From NCBI GenBank assembly GCA_021799405.1, contig JAJZAL010000185.1:1-10240 (forward strand): a stretch of 10,240 nucleotides of DNA, in the 5' to 3' direction. The notes under the pieces were generated by a model. That model was not told the DNA's origin. It worked only from the letters and a program-made list of their open reading frames with translations, and searched no databases. Positions 1-7,354 of the stretch are shown here, piece after piece; the stretch's first letter is position 1; every line of letters begins with the position of its first letter. A program made the position numbers and the translations under genes. This DNA comes from Acidobacteriota bacterium (GTDB lineage Bacteria > Acidobacteriota > Terriglobia > Terriglobales > Acidobacteriaceae).

Positions 1-89
1 AATACCCGATCCATCCCACGCAACGGCACTGAATATGACAACTGTTTCGCAAGCAGTACAGATGTTTGATTGTGGTGAAGTGTGGCAAA

Positions 90-109
90 AGCCAACGATA
101 AAGTTGGCT
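90..109. promoter_or_regulatory. Inverted repeat in the nirK upstream region
   Basis: Perfect 7-base arms (agccaac and gttggct) flank a 6-base centre (gataaa), ending 40 bases before the nirK start codon. It could be an operator for a dimeric regulator or a hairpin in the 5' leader. There is no T-run, so a terminator is unlikely. I do not recognise it as an FNR, NsrR or NorR site, and no convincing -35/-10 pair is visible around it. Confidence 0.4.
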
Positions 110-134
110 GAAAAGCAGAGGACGTGCTTCAGCC

Positions 135-142
135 GGAAAGAG
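135..142 (+). promoter_or_regulatory. Ribosome binding site of nirK
   Basis: The purine stretch ggaaagag lies 7 bases before the ATG at 150. It supports that start over the overlapping frame opening at 35, which has no recognisable protein. Confidence 0.55.
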
Positions 143-149
143 ACACATC

Positions 150-2024
150 ATGGCTACCAGAACTTATCAAAGATTTTCAACGTCCGCTCTCGTATTTGGA
201 ATCGTAGGTTGGCTCGCATGGCTGCCGGGGTCAGGGGCTGCCCTGGTTTCCGCCCAGAATCGTCCCATGCACACAGAAAATGCTGCACACGCGATCAAGG
301 CTGCCGATATCGTACGTGATCCATCCGACCTTCCGCCGCCGATCGGCAACCGGCCACCCGCCGTGGTGCGCGTGACTCTCACTTCTAAGGAACTGGTCGG
401 CGTGCTCGATCCCGAAAGCGGCACGGTCTATCGCTATTGGACCTTCGACGGCAAAGTACCCGGGCCGTTCATCCGCGTGCGGCAGGGAGATACTGTTGAG
501 GTGACTCTCAAGAACGCGAAAGACAGCACGATGGTGCACTCCGTCGATCTTCACGCGGTGATCGGACCGGGCGGCGGGGCGGCCATGCTGCAGGTACCGC
601 CCGGTCAGTCGAAGACTGTCACATTCAAGGCCACCACTCCGGGGCTGTTCGTTTATCACTGCGGCAGCCCGATGATTGCGCAACATATCGCCAACGGCAT
701 GTACGGGATGATCCTCGTGGAACCGCCGGGGGGACTGCCGCATGCGGACCACGAATATTACGTGATGCAAGGTGAGATTTATACGACGGCGCCGAAAGGA
801 AAATCGGGCTTGCAGGAGTTCAGCGTCGAAAACCTCATGGCCGAGAATGCGCAGTACTACATCTTCAATGGCGCGGTGGACTCAATCACGAAGGAGTATC
901 CTCTTCACGCCAATGAGGGCGAGACGGTGCGCATTTTCTTTGGCAATGCCGGACCGAATGCTACCGCGTCGATGCATATGGTGGGTGAGATATTCACTCG
1001 CTATTACCAGTTCGGATCGCTGAGTTCGCCGCCGCTGGAGGGAATTCAGACCGCGACGGTTCCGCCGGGCGATGCGGGAATCTTCGAAGTCAAGGCCAGG
1101 GCACCCGGGCAATTCACATTTATGGATCACGCGATTTCCAGGATGGAAAAAGGCGACTTGGCCGTTCTTGACGTGCAAGGCCCTGAAAATGCCGCCCTGG
1201 TGCATGCGGGCCCGGCAACGCTGCCGGCGGGAACGCAGGAGATCAGTGGCGTCACGGCCGCCGATGTGGATGAAGTAGACCATATTAAGACGTCATCCGC
1301 CTCACTCACTGTCCCGGAATCGGCAATGAACATGGCAGGGATGAACATGGCTGCCATGGCAGGCATGTCTTCCGTATCCAGCGCGACACCACCCTTCAGC
1401 CTGCAATCGCTCGGCGGGCTTATCGGATGCCTGACTCTGGAGAACGACGGCAAGGCGATGCTCGAAGTATTTCACTCGCAAAAGGTCTATCGGCTGGAGG
1501 CGCAGCCACTGCTGTTTTCGCAGAATGGCGGCCACATGGTCCATGTCACCGGTCACTTCGGCAGCGTCCTTCCAGTCGAAGATCCCCATGTTCCGAGCTA
1601 TGTTGTCGATACTGTTCAGACGGTGATCCCAAATTGCTCAGCCAGGATATCGGTCGCGGATTTGAAGAAGGCATTGGCGCCTCCCGATGCGCCCATTGGC
1701 GGCGAGGTGACCATGGGAACCTCGTCGTTCACTCCCGCAACGATCACGATCTCCGCTGGAGAACAAGTGGTGTGGAAGAATGCCTCGGGTTACTACCATA
1801 ACGTAGTGGACGACCCGGCAAGAGCTTTGAATCGCGTCGATGTGAGCTTCCCAAGCGGAACCGCTCCATTTGGCTCCAGCCTGCTGTCGCCCGGTACAAC
1901 CTTCTTTCATGTTTTTGACAAGCCGGGAATCTATCACTACGTTTGCACGATTCATGAAACTGCCGGGATGAAAGGAACCGTGATTGTGCGGCCGGCACCA
2001 CTGCTCGCTTCAAACAAGAAGTGA
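150..2024 (+). CDS. nirK: Copper nitrite reductase (NirK, AniA-like) with C-terminal cupredoxin fusion
   Basis: Exported enzyme predicted to reduce nitrite to nitric oxide. A Sec signal peptide (about 1-35, VSA|QN) comes first. The two-cupredoxin NirK core spans about 70-345. Type 1 copper ligands are H130, C171, H179 and M184; type 2 ligands are H135, H170 and H326; catalytic residues are D133 and H276. Spacings (HSVDLH; C-x7-H-x4-M; HIANGMYG) match the Neisseria AniA class. A Met-rich linker (393-406) and an unusual module (about 413-505, with C427 and C496) follow. A third cupredoxin domain (about 518-614) has its own type 1 set: H550, C599, H602, M607. At 624 residues it is far longer than a plain NirK (about 340-390). 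The fused domain could feed electrons to the core; this is inferred. No NO reductase gene is nearby. A multicopper oxidase is less likely, because there is no HCH motif. Confidence 0.93.
   Translation: MATRTYQRFSTSALVFGIVGWLAWLPGSGAALVSAQNRPMHTENAAHAIKAADIVRDPSDLPPPIGNRPPAVVRVTLTSKELVGVLDPESGTVYRYWTFDGKVPGPFIRVRQGDTVEVTLKNAKDSTMVHSVDLHAVIGPGGGAAMLQVPPGQSKTVTFKATTPGLFVYHCGSPMIAQHIANGMYGMILVEPPGGLPHADHEYYVMQGEIYTTAPKGKSGLQEFSVENLMAENAQYYIFNGAVDSITKEYPLHANEGETVRIFFGNAGPNATASMHMVGEIFTRYYQFGSLSSPPLEGIQTATVPPGDAGIFEVKARAPGQFTFMDHAISRMEKGDLAVLDVQGPENAALVHAGPATLPAGTQEISGVTAADVDEVDHIKTSSASLTVPESAMNMAGMNMAAMAGMSSVSSATPPFSLQSLGGLIGCLTLENDGKAMLEVFHSQKVYRLEAQPLLFSQNGGHMVHVTGHFGSVLPVEDPHVPSYVVDTVQTVIPNCSARISVADLKKALAPPDAPIGGEVTMGTSSFTPATITISAGEQVVWKNASGYYHNVVDDPARALNRVDVSFPSGTAPFGSSLLSPGTTFFHVFDKPGIYHYVCTIHETAGMKGTVIVRPAPLLASNKK
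1326..1367 (+). repeat. Short tandem repeat encoding the Met-rich linker of NirK
   Basis: A 15-base unit beginning atgaacatggc occurs at 1326-1340 and again at 1341-1355, then continues partially as atggcaggcatg. It encodes an M-x-M / M-x-x-M pattern (M393, M395, M398, M400, M403, M406). Such methionine spacing is typical of copper(I)-binding segments in exported copper proteins. The repeat probably arose by local duplication. Confidence 0.6.
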
Positions 2025-2061
2025 GTTCGCGTAATGTCACAGGCCTATTTCCGGTAGTATT

Positions 2062-2102
2062 GCGAGCACGGGACCCAGGAACAGACCGGGCCCCGTGCTC
2101 GC
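2062..2102. terminator. Long hairpin between convergent genes
   Basis: Perfect 11-base arms (gcgagcacggg at 2062-2072, cccgtgctcgc at 2092-2102) surround a 19-base loop that can pair further (ccc with ggg). It sits 38 bases after the nirK stop and 62 bases from the end of the convergent regulator gene, so it could terminate both. Neither side has a clear T-run, so a classical intrinsic terminator is not assured. Confidence 0.6.
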
Positions 2103-2163
2103 TTAGAAATGCAAGGTGCAGTTGATGAATCCAGCTTTGGCCGATCCAAATACCTGAAAGTAA

Positions 2164-2817
2164 TCAGATGAGGCGGCGCTGCAGGGCATGCGTGACTGCT
2201 TCAAGCCGGTTATGAGTGCGCAATTTCCGGTTGATGTGGTGAAGATGATTGCGCAGTGTTTGCGGGCTGATTCCCAGCGCCCTGGAGATGCCCGGCGCAT
2301 CGTTGCCCGCCGCGAACATCCGCAAGATTTCAAGCTCCTGAGAGGACAGCGGAGTGATGGGCGCCGCTCCATTGGGCGACTCTTCCATCGCGCACACTTC
2401 TCGTGAAACAGCGATCATTTTACGGAATATTTCCTCTCGCTTCTTTTGTGGGCTGATGTCCCGCGCCATGTGAACGATGAGGGTCTTCTGGGTTCGGCGG
2501 TTCAGATACTCAATCGTAGAGATATTCACCCATTTCCGCTCCCCGTCTCGCGTGGTCACGCTCAGATCGAAATTCGGCATGGGCCTTGGTTTAAGCGTAC
2601 CTTGTAACTCGGTGCAATGCTCGTGGCAAACCTGAGTGCCCAATGCTCCGACGCCGTGAAGGATCCCGGAGCAGGTTTTGCCCAGCACCTCTTCTTCAGG
2701 GTAGCCAAAGAGTTCCCTCGCGGCCCGGTTCCAAAAGCAAATCTCACCCGATTCGCGGGCGGCGAAGACTCCGTCGGTTGTGTGATCAAGAAAGGCGAAT
2801 AGCTCCGCTTCCAGCAT
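2164..2817 (-). CDS. PAS domain and LuxR-type helix-turn-helix transcriptional regulator
   Basis: A 217-residue soluble DNA-binding regulator. Residues about 5-120 form a PAS domain, recognisable from CFWNRAARELFGYPEEEVLG and the closing MARDIS motif. A short helical linker follows (122-140), then a LuxR/FixJ-type HTH at about 155-215 (LSSQELEILRMFAAG, ISRALGISPQTLRNHLHHI). There is no receiver domain, so signal input must come through the PAS domain. That domain holds C27, C49, C64 and C68, with C49-x14-C64-x3-C68 resembling a common PAS-HTH family with a cysteine cluster. Redox, metal or NO sensing is possible but inferred. It is convergent with nirK and lies 150 bases downstream of the cupin gene on the same strand. 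The start at 2817 has only a weak ribosome site (ggggt). Target genes cannot be read from the sequence. Confidence 0.85.
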   Translation of the reverse strand: MLEAELFAFLDHTTDGVFAARESGEICFWNRAARELFGYPEEEVLGKTCSGILHGVGALGTQVCHEHCTELQGTLKPRPMPNFDLSVTTRDGERKWVNISTIEYLNRRTQKTLIVHMARDISPQKKREEIFRKMIAVSREVCAMEESPNGAAPITPLSSQELEILRMFAAGNDAPGISRALGISPQTLRNHLHHINRKLRTHNRLEAVTHALQRRLI

Positions 2818-2967
2818 ATGGATACCCCATGATGGAATCTTTACTCTGCGTACAATTGGAGGATTGCGCCTTCGGGTGCGAGCAGGCAGTGACTTTGGTC
2901 GCAGGGCAGCCGCAACCGCGCACCTGTTCGCGTCGGCAGCCGGCGATTGGATGTTGCTCAGACAGGT

Positions 2968-3369
2968 TTAATCTGCGGTCTTCACCTCCGGCCAGGCGAT
3001 GGTGAGCAAAAATGCGCTCTCTTCCGTCGCCTCGACGTCGTGCTCAAGGCATCGTTCCAGCGTCAGAAGGTCGCCCGGCTTTATGTCTTCCGTACGGTCG
3101 TCTGGAAGATGCACTCGAATCTTCCCTTGAAGAGCTTGTATGGAAACAGGCCCTTCGGCGCGATGATGGCTCATGTAACTTCCCGCCTTCATCCGCACCA
3201 GAACGATGCGGAATTCCTCGTATTTGACGAGCGTTTCAGCGCTGCGGCCAGACTCACGCCGCCACGATGGGGCGTTTTGCAATTTTTCGAGTTCCTTACT
3301 AATGTTGTGCCGGATAACCTCTTCCGCAAGCTGGGGAAGGCGGGTGAGAGTTTCGCGTTGGCTGCTCAT
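2968..3369 (-). CDS. Small single-domain cupin protein
   Basis: A 133-residue cytoplasmic protein without signal peptide. The start at 3369 is chosen over an upstream in-frame ATG at 3444 because aggag lies 9 bases before it. After a helical N-terminus (about 5-32) comes one cupin barrel (about 50-128). Its first motif region holds H68 and H69 and ends at G82; the second has KPGD (97-100) and H110. The usual metal-binding set is incomplete by eye, since the motif 1 glutamate is not in its expected place, so metal binding is uncertain. Close relatives, as I remember them, are small cupins of unknown function with a similar 'HDVEA...LLTI' ending. It lies between the GH42 gene and the PAS-LuxR gene on the same strand, with gaps of about 200 and 150 bases, so co-transcription is possible but not shown. 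Confidence 0.8.
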   Translation of the reverse strand: MSSQRETLTRLPQLAEEVIRHNISKELEKLQNAPSWRRESGRSAETLVKYEEFRIVLVRMKAGSYMSHHRAEGPVSIQALQGKIRVHLPDDRTEDIKPGDLLTLERCLEHDVEATEESAFLLTIAWPEVKTAD

Positions 3370-3571
3370 GGGAACACACTCCTGAAGGATTTGTCTGTGG
3401 TCTCTGTACGTTAGATTGTGGAGCGCTCTTACTGCTTCCGGCAATCATCAGTTTTCAGGCTATGATGCCGGCAGGCAGCGCGAAATGGTCTGAATGTCAT
3501 CGAGGCAGGGATGCTTGTACCTAATCAGCTACGCCGAAGTTGCGATTTGATTATTCATTCGGAACGTTCCC
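3370..3571. other. Intergenic region upstream of the cupin gene
   Basis: About 200 bases between the GH42 stop and the cupin start, both on the minus strand. It must hold any promoter specific to the cupin gene, but I see no clear -35/-10 pair. A perfect 10-base palindrome, ggaacgttcc at 3561-3570, lies immediately after the GH42 stop codon. It may be an operator or chance. The cupin ribosome site aggag is at 3379-3383 on the minus strand. Confidence 0.3.
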
Positions 3572-5659
3572 TTATTTGGCCAGCACCGCAACTCCATAAG
3601 CGGGCAGAGTTACAGATTTTTCCGCATTCCCCGAGAGCACGCTCCGTCTCACCGAAGGAAGAGTGAACGTCTCGGGGGACGTTGAGAAATTCTCGAAGAT
3701 GAGCACATCCTTTGAATCTCCGGTGCGCCGCTGTACATCGACTCCTTCGGGAACCGAAGGCAGATCGGGAGTGACGCCACTCGACTTCATCATCCAACGG
3801 GCCGCTTTCTTCATCGCCGCCGCATCCATCCACACGCCGAAATACGTGATCGATCCCTTGCCCACCTTCCGCGTGATCACGGCCGGCTGGCCGTCGAGCC
3901 ATCCGTTGTATCTTCCGAACCGCATCATGACCCGCGTGCCAGGATCGTCCACCTGGAGTTGCTCGGCGTAGGTTTTCGCCTCTGCATTGCCCCACTCTCC
4001 GGAGACCAGCACCGGCTTGGGCAGCGCGAAGTACTGCGCCACCGAACCGCCCAGCATCGGGCGCAATGGCCCCGGCTGCAGTGCCGGCCAGCGTGAAGCG
4101 TCGTCATCCAGCAATCCCGACCGTTCACCCAATACCAGGTTTCCACCATTCTGCACATAGCGCTTCAGGTTGGCGGCGGCCGCGGCCGTCAGCAGTTGCA
4201 TCCCGGGCGCAACCACCAGCTTGTACTGCGCCAGATTGTCCGTGGGCGCAACCACGTCGATGGAGTTGCCCAACTCGTGCAGTGGCCGATAGTAGCTCAG
4301 CAATTCCTGTACAGGCTTGAATGGCGGTTCCTTGCCATTCCTCTGCCACTGCAGCGCCCAGCGGCTGTCGTAGGAATACACGATTGCCACATCGGCATGA
4401 ACCGAGGTTCCGGCCAGCGCATGATCCGCCTTGTCAAATTCGCTTCCGGTCTGCGCGATCTCCTTGTAGATCGGCGCAGGCGTGCCGTCCGCATTCACGA
4501 TCTGTCCTCGGTGGTACTCTTCGCTGCCGTTCAGCGCGTCGCGCCATTGCCAGTAACTCACGGTGTCGGCGCCATGTCCGATGTCGGCCCAGATCGCGGC
4601 CCGCATCTCTCCCTTGGCGATGTTGGAGCCGAATGTCGTCTCCATGATCCAGAAGTTCCGGTGCTTCAGGCTCCGCGCCAGGTCGTTTCTCGCCCCGTTA
4701 TCCACCGGATCATAGAAGCCGCCGCGCTTGCCCAGTGGATCATCCCATGCGGCAAAGTCCAGATCTTTCATTACCTCGTACTGATTGAAGTTGTCGTACC
4801 AGCCCATCAGGTTGGTTGTGATGAGCTGGCGAGGATCGGCGTAAGGGCGGATTGCGTTCACTTCGTTCTTCTCAAAACTGCGCCACGTATCGGTCACAAA
4901 CCTGTACCAGTTGATCTGCAGCGCCGGATATCCCGTATCCGACGCGAGAGGGATCTGGCTCCAGTCGGTATACCTCGTGCTGTGGTAATCCGTGTGCCAT
5001 CGCCGGTTGAGCTCATCTAGGGTTCCATTGCGCACCTTCAGCCATGCCTGAAAATCCTTTCGCGTTGCATCATCGTAAGACGCCGGTCCGATCTCATTTC
5101 CAAGTTGCCATGCAATCACATAGGGGTTATGGCCGAAGCGCCGCGCGAGCTGCTCGTCGATCGCGCGAATGAACTGCCGGTACTTCTGGCTGGAAAAGTT
5201 GAACTGCCATGGCGCAGTATTCGGCGAGTGGTAGCCTTCGGGTGTTGCCAGAACCTCCGGATATTTCTGAATCATCCACTCCGGCGGCCGCTTGTTCGGC
5301 GTGCCAAGCACGACAGAGATTCCGTGCTTGCCGGCCAGGTCGATGGCGCGCTCCAGCCAGTCGAGGTCGTAGTGCCCCTCCTCCGGCTCCATCCGGTCCC
5401 AGGCAAATTCGCCCACCCGCACCAGGTGGATATGAGCTTTCTGCATGAGTTCGAGATCCGCCTCCCACCGCGATTCGGGCCACTGCTCGGGGTACCAGGC
5501 GGCGCCAAGCAGTAGCGGAGGAGGTGTCGCACCGGACCGCAGTTGCTTTTCGGCAGGAGTTCTTGCCTGGCCGTTGAGAGAATGGATCAGACACAAGAAT
5601 GCACAACAGATGATTGCGAGCACCCGGACCGGCCGGCCTGCAAGCGAAAGATTGAGCAT
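3572..5659 (-). CDS. Exported GH42 family beta-galactosidase
   Basis: Predicted to hydrolyse terminal beta-D-galactosides (possibly plant-derived oligosaccharides) outside the cytoplasm. The N-terminus has a Sec-type hydrophobic segment (about 11-30, ending NGQA). The TIM-barrel catalytic domain spans about 50-415: GAAWYPEQW opens the barrel, WQLGNEIG holds the acid/base E189 and WIMETTFG the nucleophile E340. A Rossmann-like trimerisation domain (about 422-630) and a C-terminal beta domain (about 636-695) complete the usual GH42 layout. At 695 residues it is full length. All cysteines (C18, C19, C23) are in the signal segment, so the mature enzyme is cysteine-free and lacks the zinc cysteine cluster known in some GH42 enzymes. 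The start at 5659 has gagggg 8 bases upstream. The cysteines might suggest a lipoprotein, but no clean lipobox is seen. Substrate is inferred from family; GH42 members also act on arabinosides. Confidence 0.92.
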   Translation of the reverse strand: MLNLSLAGRPVRVLAIICCAFLCLIHSLNGQARTPAEKQLRSGATPPPLLLGAAWYPEQWPESRWEADLELMQKAHIHLVRVGEFAWDRMEPEEGHYDLDWLERAIDLAGKHGISVVLGTPNKRPPEWMIQKYPEVLATPEGYHSPNTAPWQFNFSSQKYRQFIRAIDEQLARRFGHNPYVIAWQLGNEIGPASYDDATRKDFQAWLKVRNGTLDELNRRWHTDYHSTRYTDWSQIPLASDTGYPALQINWYRFVTDTWRSFEKNEVNAIRPYADPRQLITTNLMGWYDNFNQYEVMKDLDFAAWDDPLGKRGGFYDPVDNGARNDLARSLKHRNFWIMETTFGSNIAKGEMRAAIWADIGHGADTVSYWQWRDALNGSEEYHRGQIVNADGTPAPIYKEIAQTGSEFDKADHALAGTSVHADVAIVYSYDSRWALQWQRNGKEPPFKPVQELLSYYRPLHELGNSIDVVAPTDNLAQYKLVVAPGMQLLTAAAAANLKRYVQNGGNLVLGERSGLLDDDASRWPALQPGPLRPMLGGSVAQYFALPKPVLVSGEWGNAEAKTYAEQLQVDDPGTRVMMRFGRYNGWLDGQPAVITRKVGKGSITYFGVWMDAAAMKKAARWMMKSSGVTPDLPSVPEGVDVQRRTGDSKDVLIFENFSTSPETFTLPSVRRSVLSGNAEKSVTLPAYGVAVLAK

Positions 5660-5885
5660 GAAGATTCCCCTCTTAGATCCTTAGTGTGAAGGAGCTTTGT
5701 CTTATCGGTCCGCAGTTTCCGATTGCTCATGGCGATGACCACTCATAGCCTTGCCCCATCGATTGTTCAGTTGAGCGGCCCGCAGTGACGGCGCGGCGAC
5801 ACTCGTCCACGGTAGATCAGGCTGCGGATCTTCCGCAACAATCCGGCGACAGGACATCCTCCGAGTCCGAGAGAATCGCTTCCCT

Positions 5886-5891
5886 TATAAT
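5886..5891 (+). promoter_or_regulatory. Consensus -10 box immediately upstream of serB
   Basis: A perfect TATAAT lies with only 9 bases between it and the serB ATG. Transcription starting about 7 bases downstream would give a leader of a few bases at most, so the mRNA may be leaderless. No good -35 is visible 16-18 bases upstream, and no Shine-Dalgarno sequence precedes the ATG. The rest of 5660-5885 must also hold the divergent GH42 promoter, which I cannot identify. Confidence 0.5.
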
Positions 5892-5900
5892 CGAAAGTGC

Positions 5901-7139
5901 ATGTCATCTGGCAACCTCGGCAAGGCTGTCCTGATCCACTTCTCCGGCCACGATCACCCGGGTCTGACAGCCGAACTTACCAGCATCCTGGCACGTCATC
6001 GGGTCAATCTTCTCGATATTGGCCAGGCAGTCGTGCATGAAGCGCTCTCGCTGGGAATTCTCATTGAACTCCCCGCCGACAGCCGATTGGCGGCGCTGAA
6101 GACCGCGCTGTCTGAAAGCGCGCGCGAACTGAACCTCCAGGCGCGGTTCAGGACCGTCCCGCCGGATTCGTTAAAGCACTGGCTCCGCGGCCTGCACCAG
6201 CACCACTTTATCATCACCATGCTGGGCCGTTCGATCACGGCGGAGCATCTGGCGCAAGTGACTGGCATCATCGCCCGCTACGAAATGAATGTGGACCGGA
6301 TCGAGCGGCTTTCGGGCCAGCTTTCGCCGGCCGACTCCCCCGGCGATGCCTGCGTGGAACTGGCGATCAGCGGCGCGGCTGTGCGCGAGCCCGACATGCG
6401 TGCGGAATTTCTGGCCGTCGCGCAGGCGCTCTCCATTGATATCGCTTTCCAGCGGGAGAGCATCTTTCGCCGCAACCGGAGGCTGTTCGCCTTTGATATG
6501 GATTCGACTCTTATCCAGGGCGAGGTGATCGACGAGCTGGCAAAGATGGCTGGAGTCGGCGATCGTGTCTCCCAGATCACCGAAGCGGCCATGCGTGGAG
6601 AGTTGAACTTCGACCAGAGTTTCACGCGCCGCGTGGCTCTGCTCAAGGGTCTGCCGGCCGAGCGCGTCGAGACCGTGCTCAGGACGATTCCGCTCGCCGA
6701 AGGCGCCGAGCGTCTCATCCGCACGCTTCGGCTGCTCGGATACAAGACCGCGATTCTCTCCGGCGGCTTCACCATTTTCGCGCGTCATCTGCAGCAGAAT
6801 CTCGCAATCGACTATGTGCACGCGAACGAACTGGAAATCGCCGACGGGGTGGTGACCGGGCGCGTGATTCCTCCCGTTGTCAACGGTCAACGGAAAGCTT
6901 CACTGCTCGGCGAAATCGCGCAGGCCGAGGGCATTTCTCTTGAGCAGGTGGTGGCGGTTGGTGATGGCGCCAATGACATTCCCATGCTAAAACTGGCAGG
7001 GATGGGCATCGCCTATCGCGCCAAACCGCTGGTTCGCCAGAGTGCTCCGCAGTCCATCTCTCGGCTGGGACTGGACGGATTGCTTTACCTGATCGGTGTT
7101 CGCGACCGGGATCTTGAACCCCACGAAGCACTGCTTTGA
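5901..7139 (+). CDS. serB: Phosphoserine phosphatase with two N-terminal ACT domains
   Basis: Cytoplasmic enzyme of the last step of serine biosynthesis: O-phospho-L-serine to L-serine and phosphate, Mg2+-dependent. Two ACT-like regulatory domains (about 8-85 and 103-185) precede the HAD phosphatase domain (about 194-400). Motif I is FDMDSTLIQGE, with nucleophile D199, general acid D201 and substrate-side E208. Motif II is LSGGF (S287), motif III includes K332, and motif IV is VGDGANDIPML (D355, D359). These are textbook SerB signatures, and 412 residues is normal for the ACT-containing form. The ACT domains suggest amino acid feedback, probably by serine. The start at 5901 fits the first ACT strand, and the next in-frame Met is far inside. 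It has no ribosome site (see the -10 entry). It is divergent from the GH42 gene and has no serine pathway neighbour here. Confidence 0.96.
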   Translation: MSSGNLGKAVLIHFSGHDHPGLTAELTSILARHRVNLLDIGQAVVHEALSLGILIELPADSRLAALKTALSESARELNLQARFRTVPPDSLKHWLRGLHQHHFIITMLGRSITAEHLAQVTGIIARYEMNVDRIERLSGQLSPADSPGDACVELAISGAAVREPDMRAEFLAVAQALSIDIAFQRESIFRRNRRLFAFDMDSTLIQGEVIDELAKMAGVGDRVSQITEAAMRGELNFDQSFTRRVALLKGLPAERVETVLRTIPLAEGAERLIRTLRLLGYKTAILSGGFTIFARHLQQNLAIDYVHANELEIADGVVTGRVIPPVVNGQRKASLLGEIAQAEGISLEQVVAVGDGANDIPMLKLAGMGIAYRAKPLVRQSAPQSISRLGLDGLLYLIGVRDRDLEPHEALL

Positions 7140-7303
7140 CGTGTCGGCCGGCCGCACTACTGGCAATTTTGAAGCTGCGAAAAGGCTACCCGCGCCGAAA
7201 AAATCAGCATTGCTCGATCCTGATGCTTCTTTGTAAGTTCTTTGCCTGGTTGCTGTTTCCGGGGGCGCGTCGTCTTGAAGGCGGCGTACAGTATCCCCGG
7301 CTT

Positions 7304-7312
7304 TGCTATAAA
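7304..7312 (+). promoter_or_regulatory. Extended -10 promoter candidate for the PBP gene
   Basis: TGC TATAAA is an extended -10 element (TGn upstream of a five-of-six match). A TTGAAG lies at 7275-7280, but the 26-base spacer is too long for a standard -35, so the element would rely on the TG extension. A start near 7319 would give a leader of roughly 130 bases. Confidence 0.4.
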
Positions 7313-7354
7313 GCATGAAGCAGATGCGCGCCGGAAACGCCGTGGCGCAAGGAT

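Noticed and set aside
66..80. FNR/CRP-like half site (ttgat) upstream of nirK
   Set aside because: Only one half matches; the second half (gtgaa) is too far from ATCAA to call a site.
35..319. Open frame upstream of and overlapping nirK
   Set aside because: It overlaps the signal peptide region of nirK in another frame, has no family-like features and no ribosome site.
2643..3414. Plus-strand open frames opposite the PAS-LuxR and cupin genes
   Set aside because: They are antisense to genes with clear domains and give Arg/Pro/Ser-rich translations with no recognisable motif.
6171..6890. Long minus-strand open frame within serB
   Set aside because: It lies wholly opposite the conserved HAD and ACT coding sequence; a codon-bias shadow of a GC-rich gene.
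7206..7230. Weak stem-loop followed by ttcttt as a serB terminator
   Set aside because: Only a 5-base stem (agcat/atgct) with a long loop; too weak to support.
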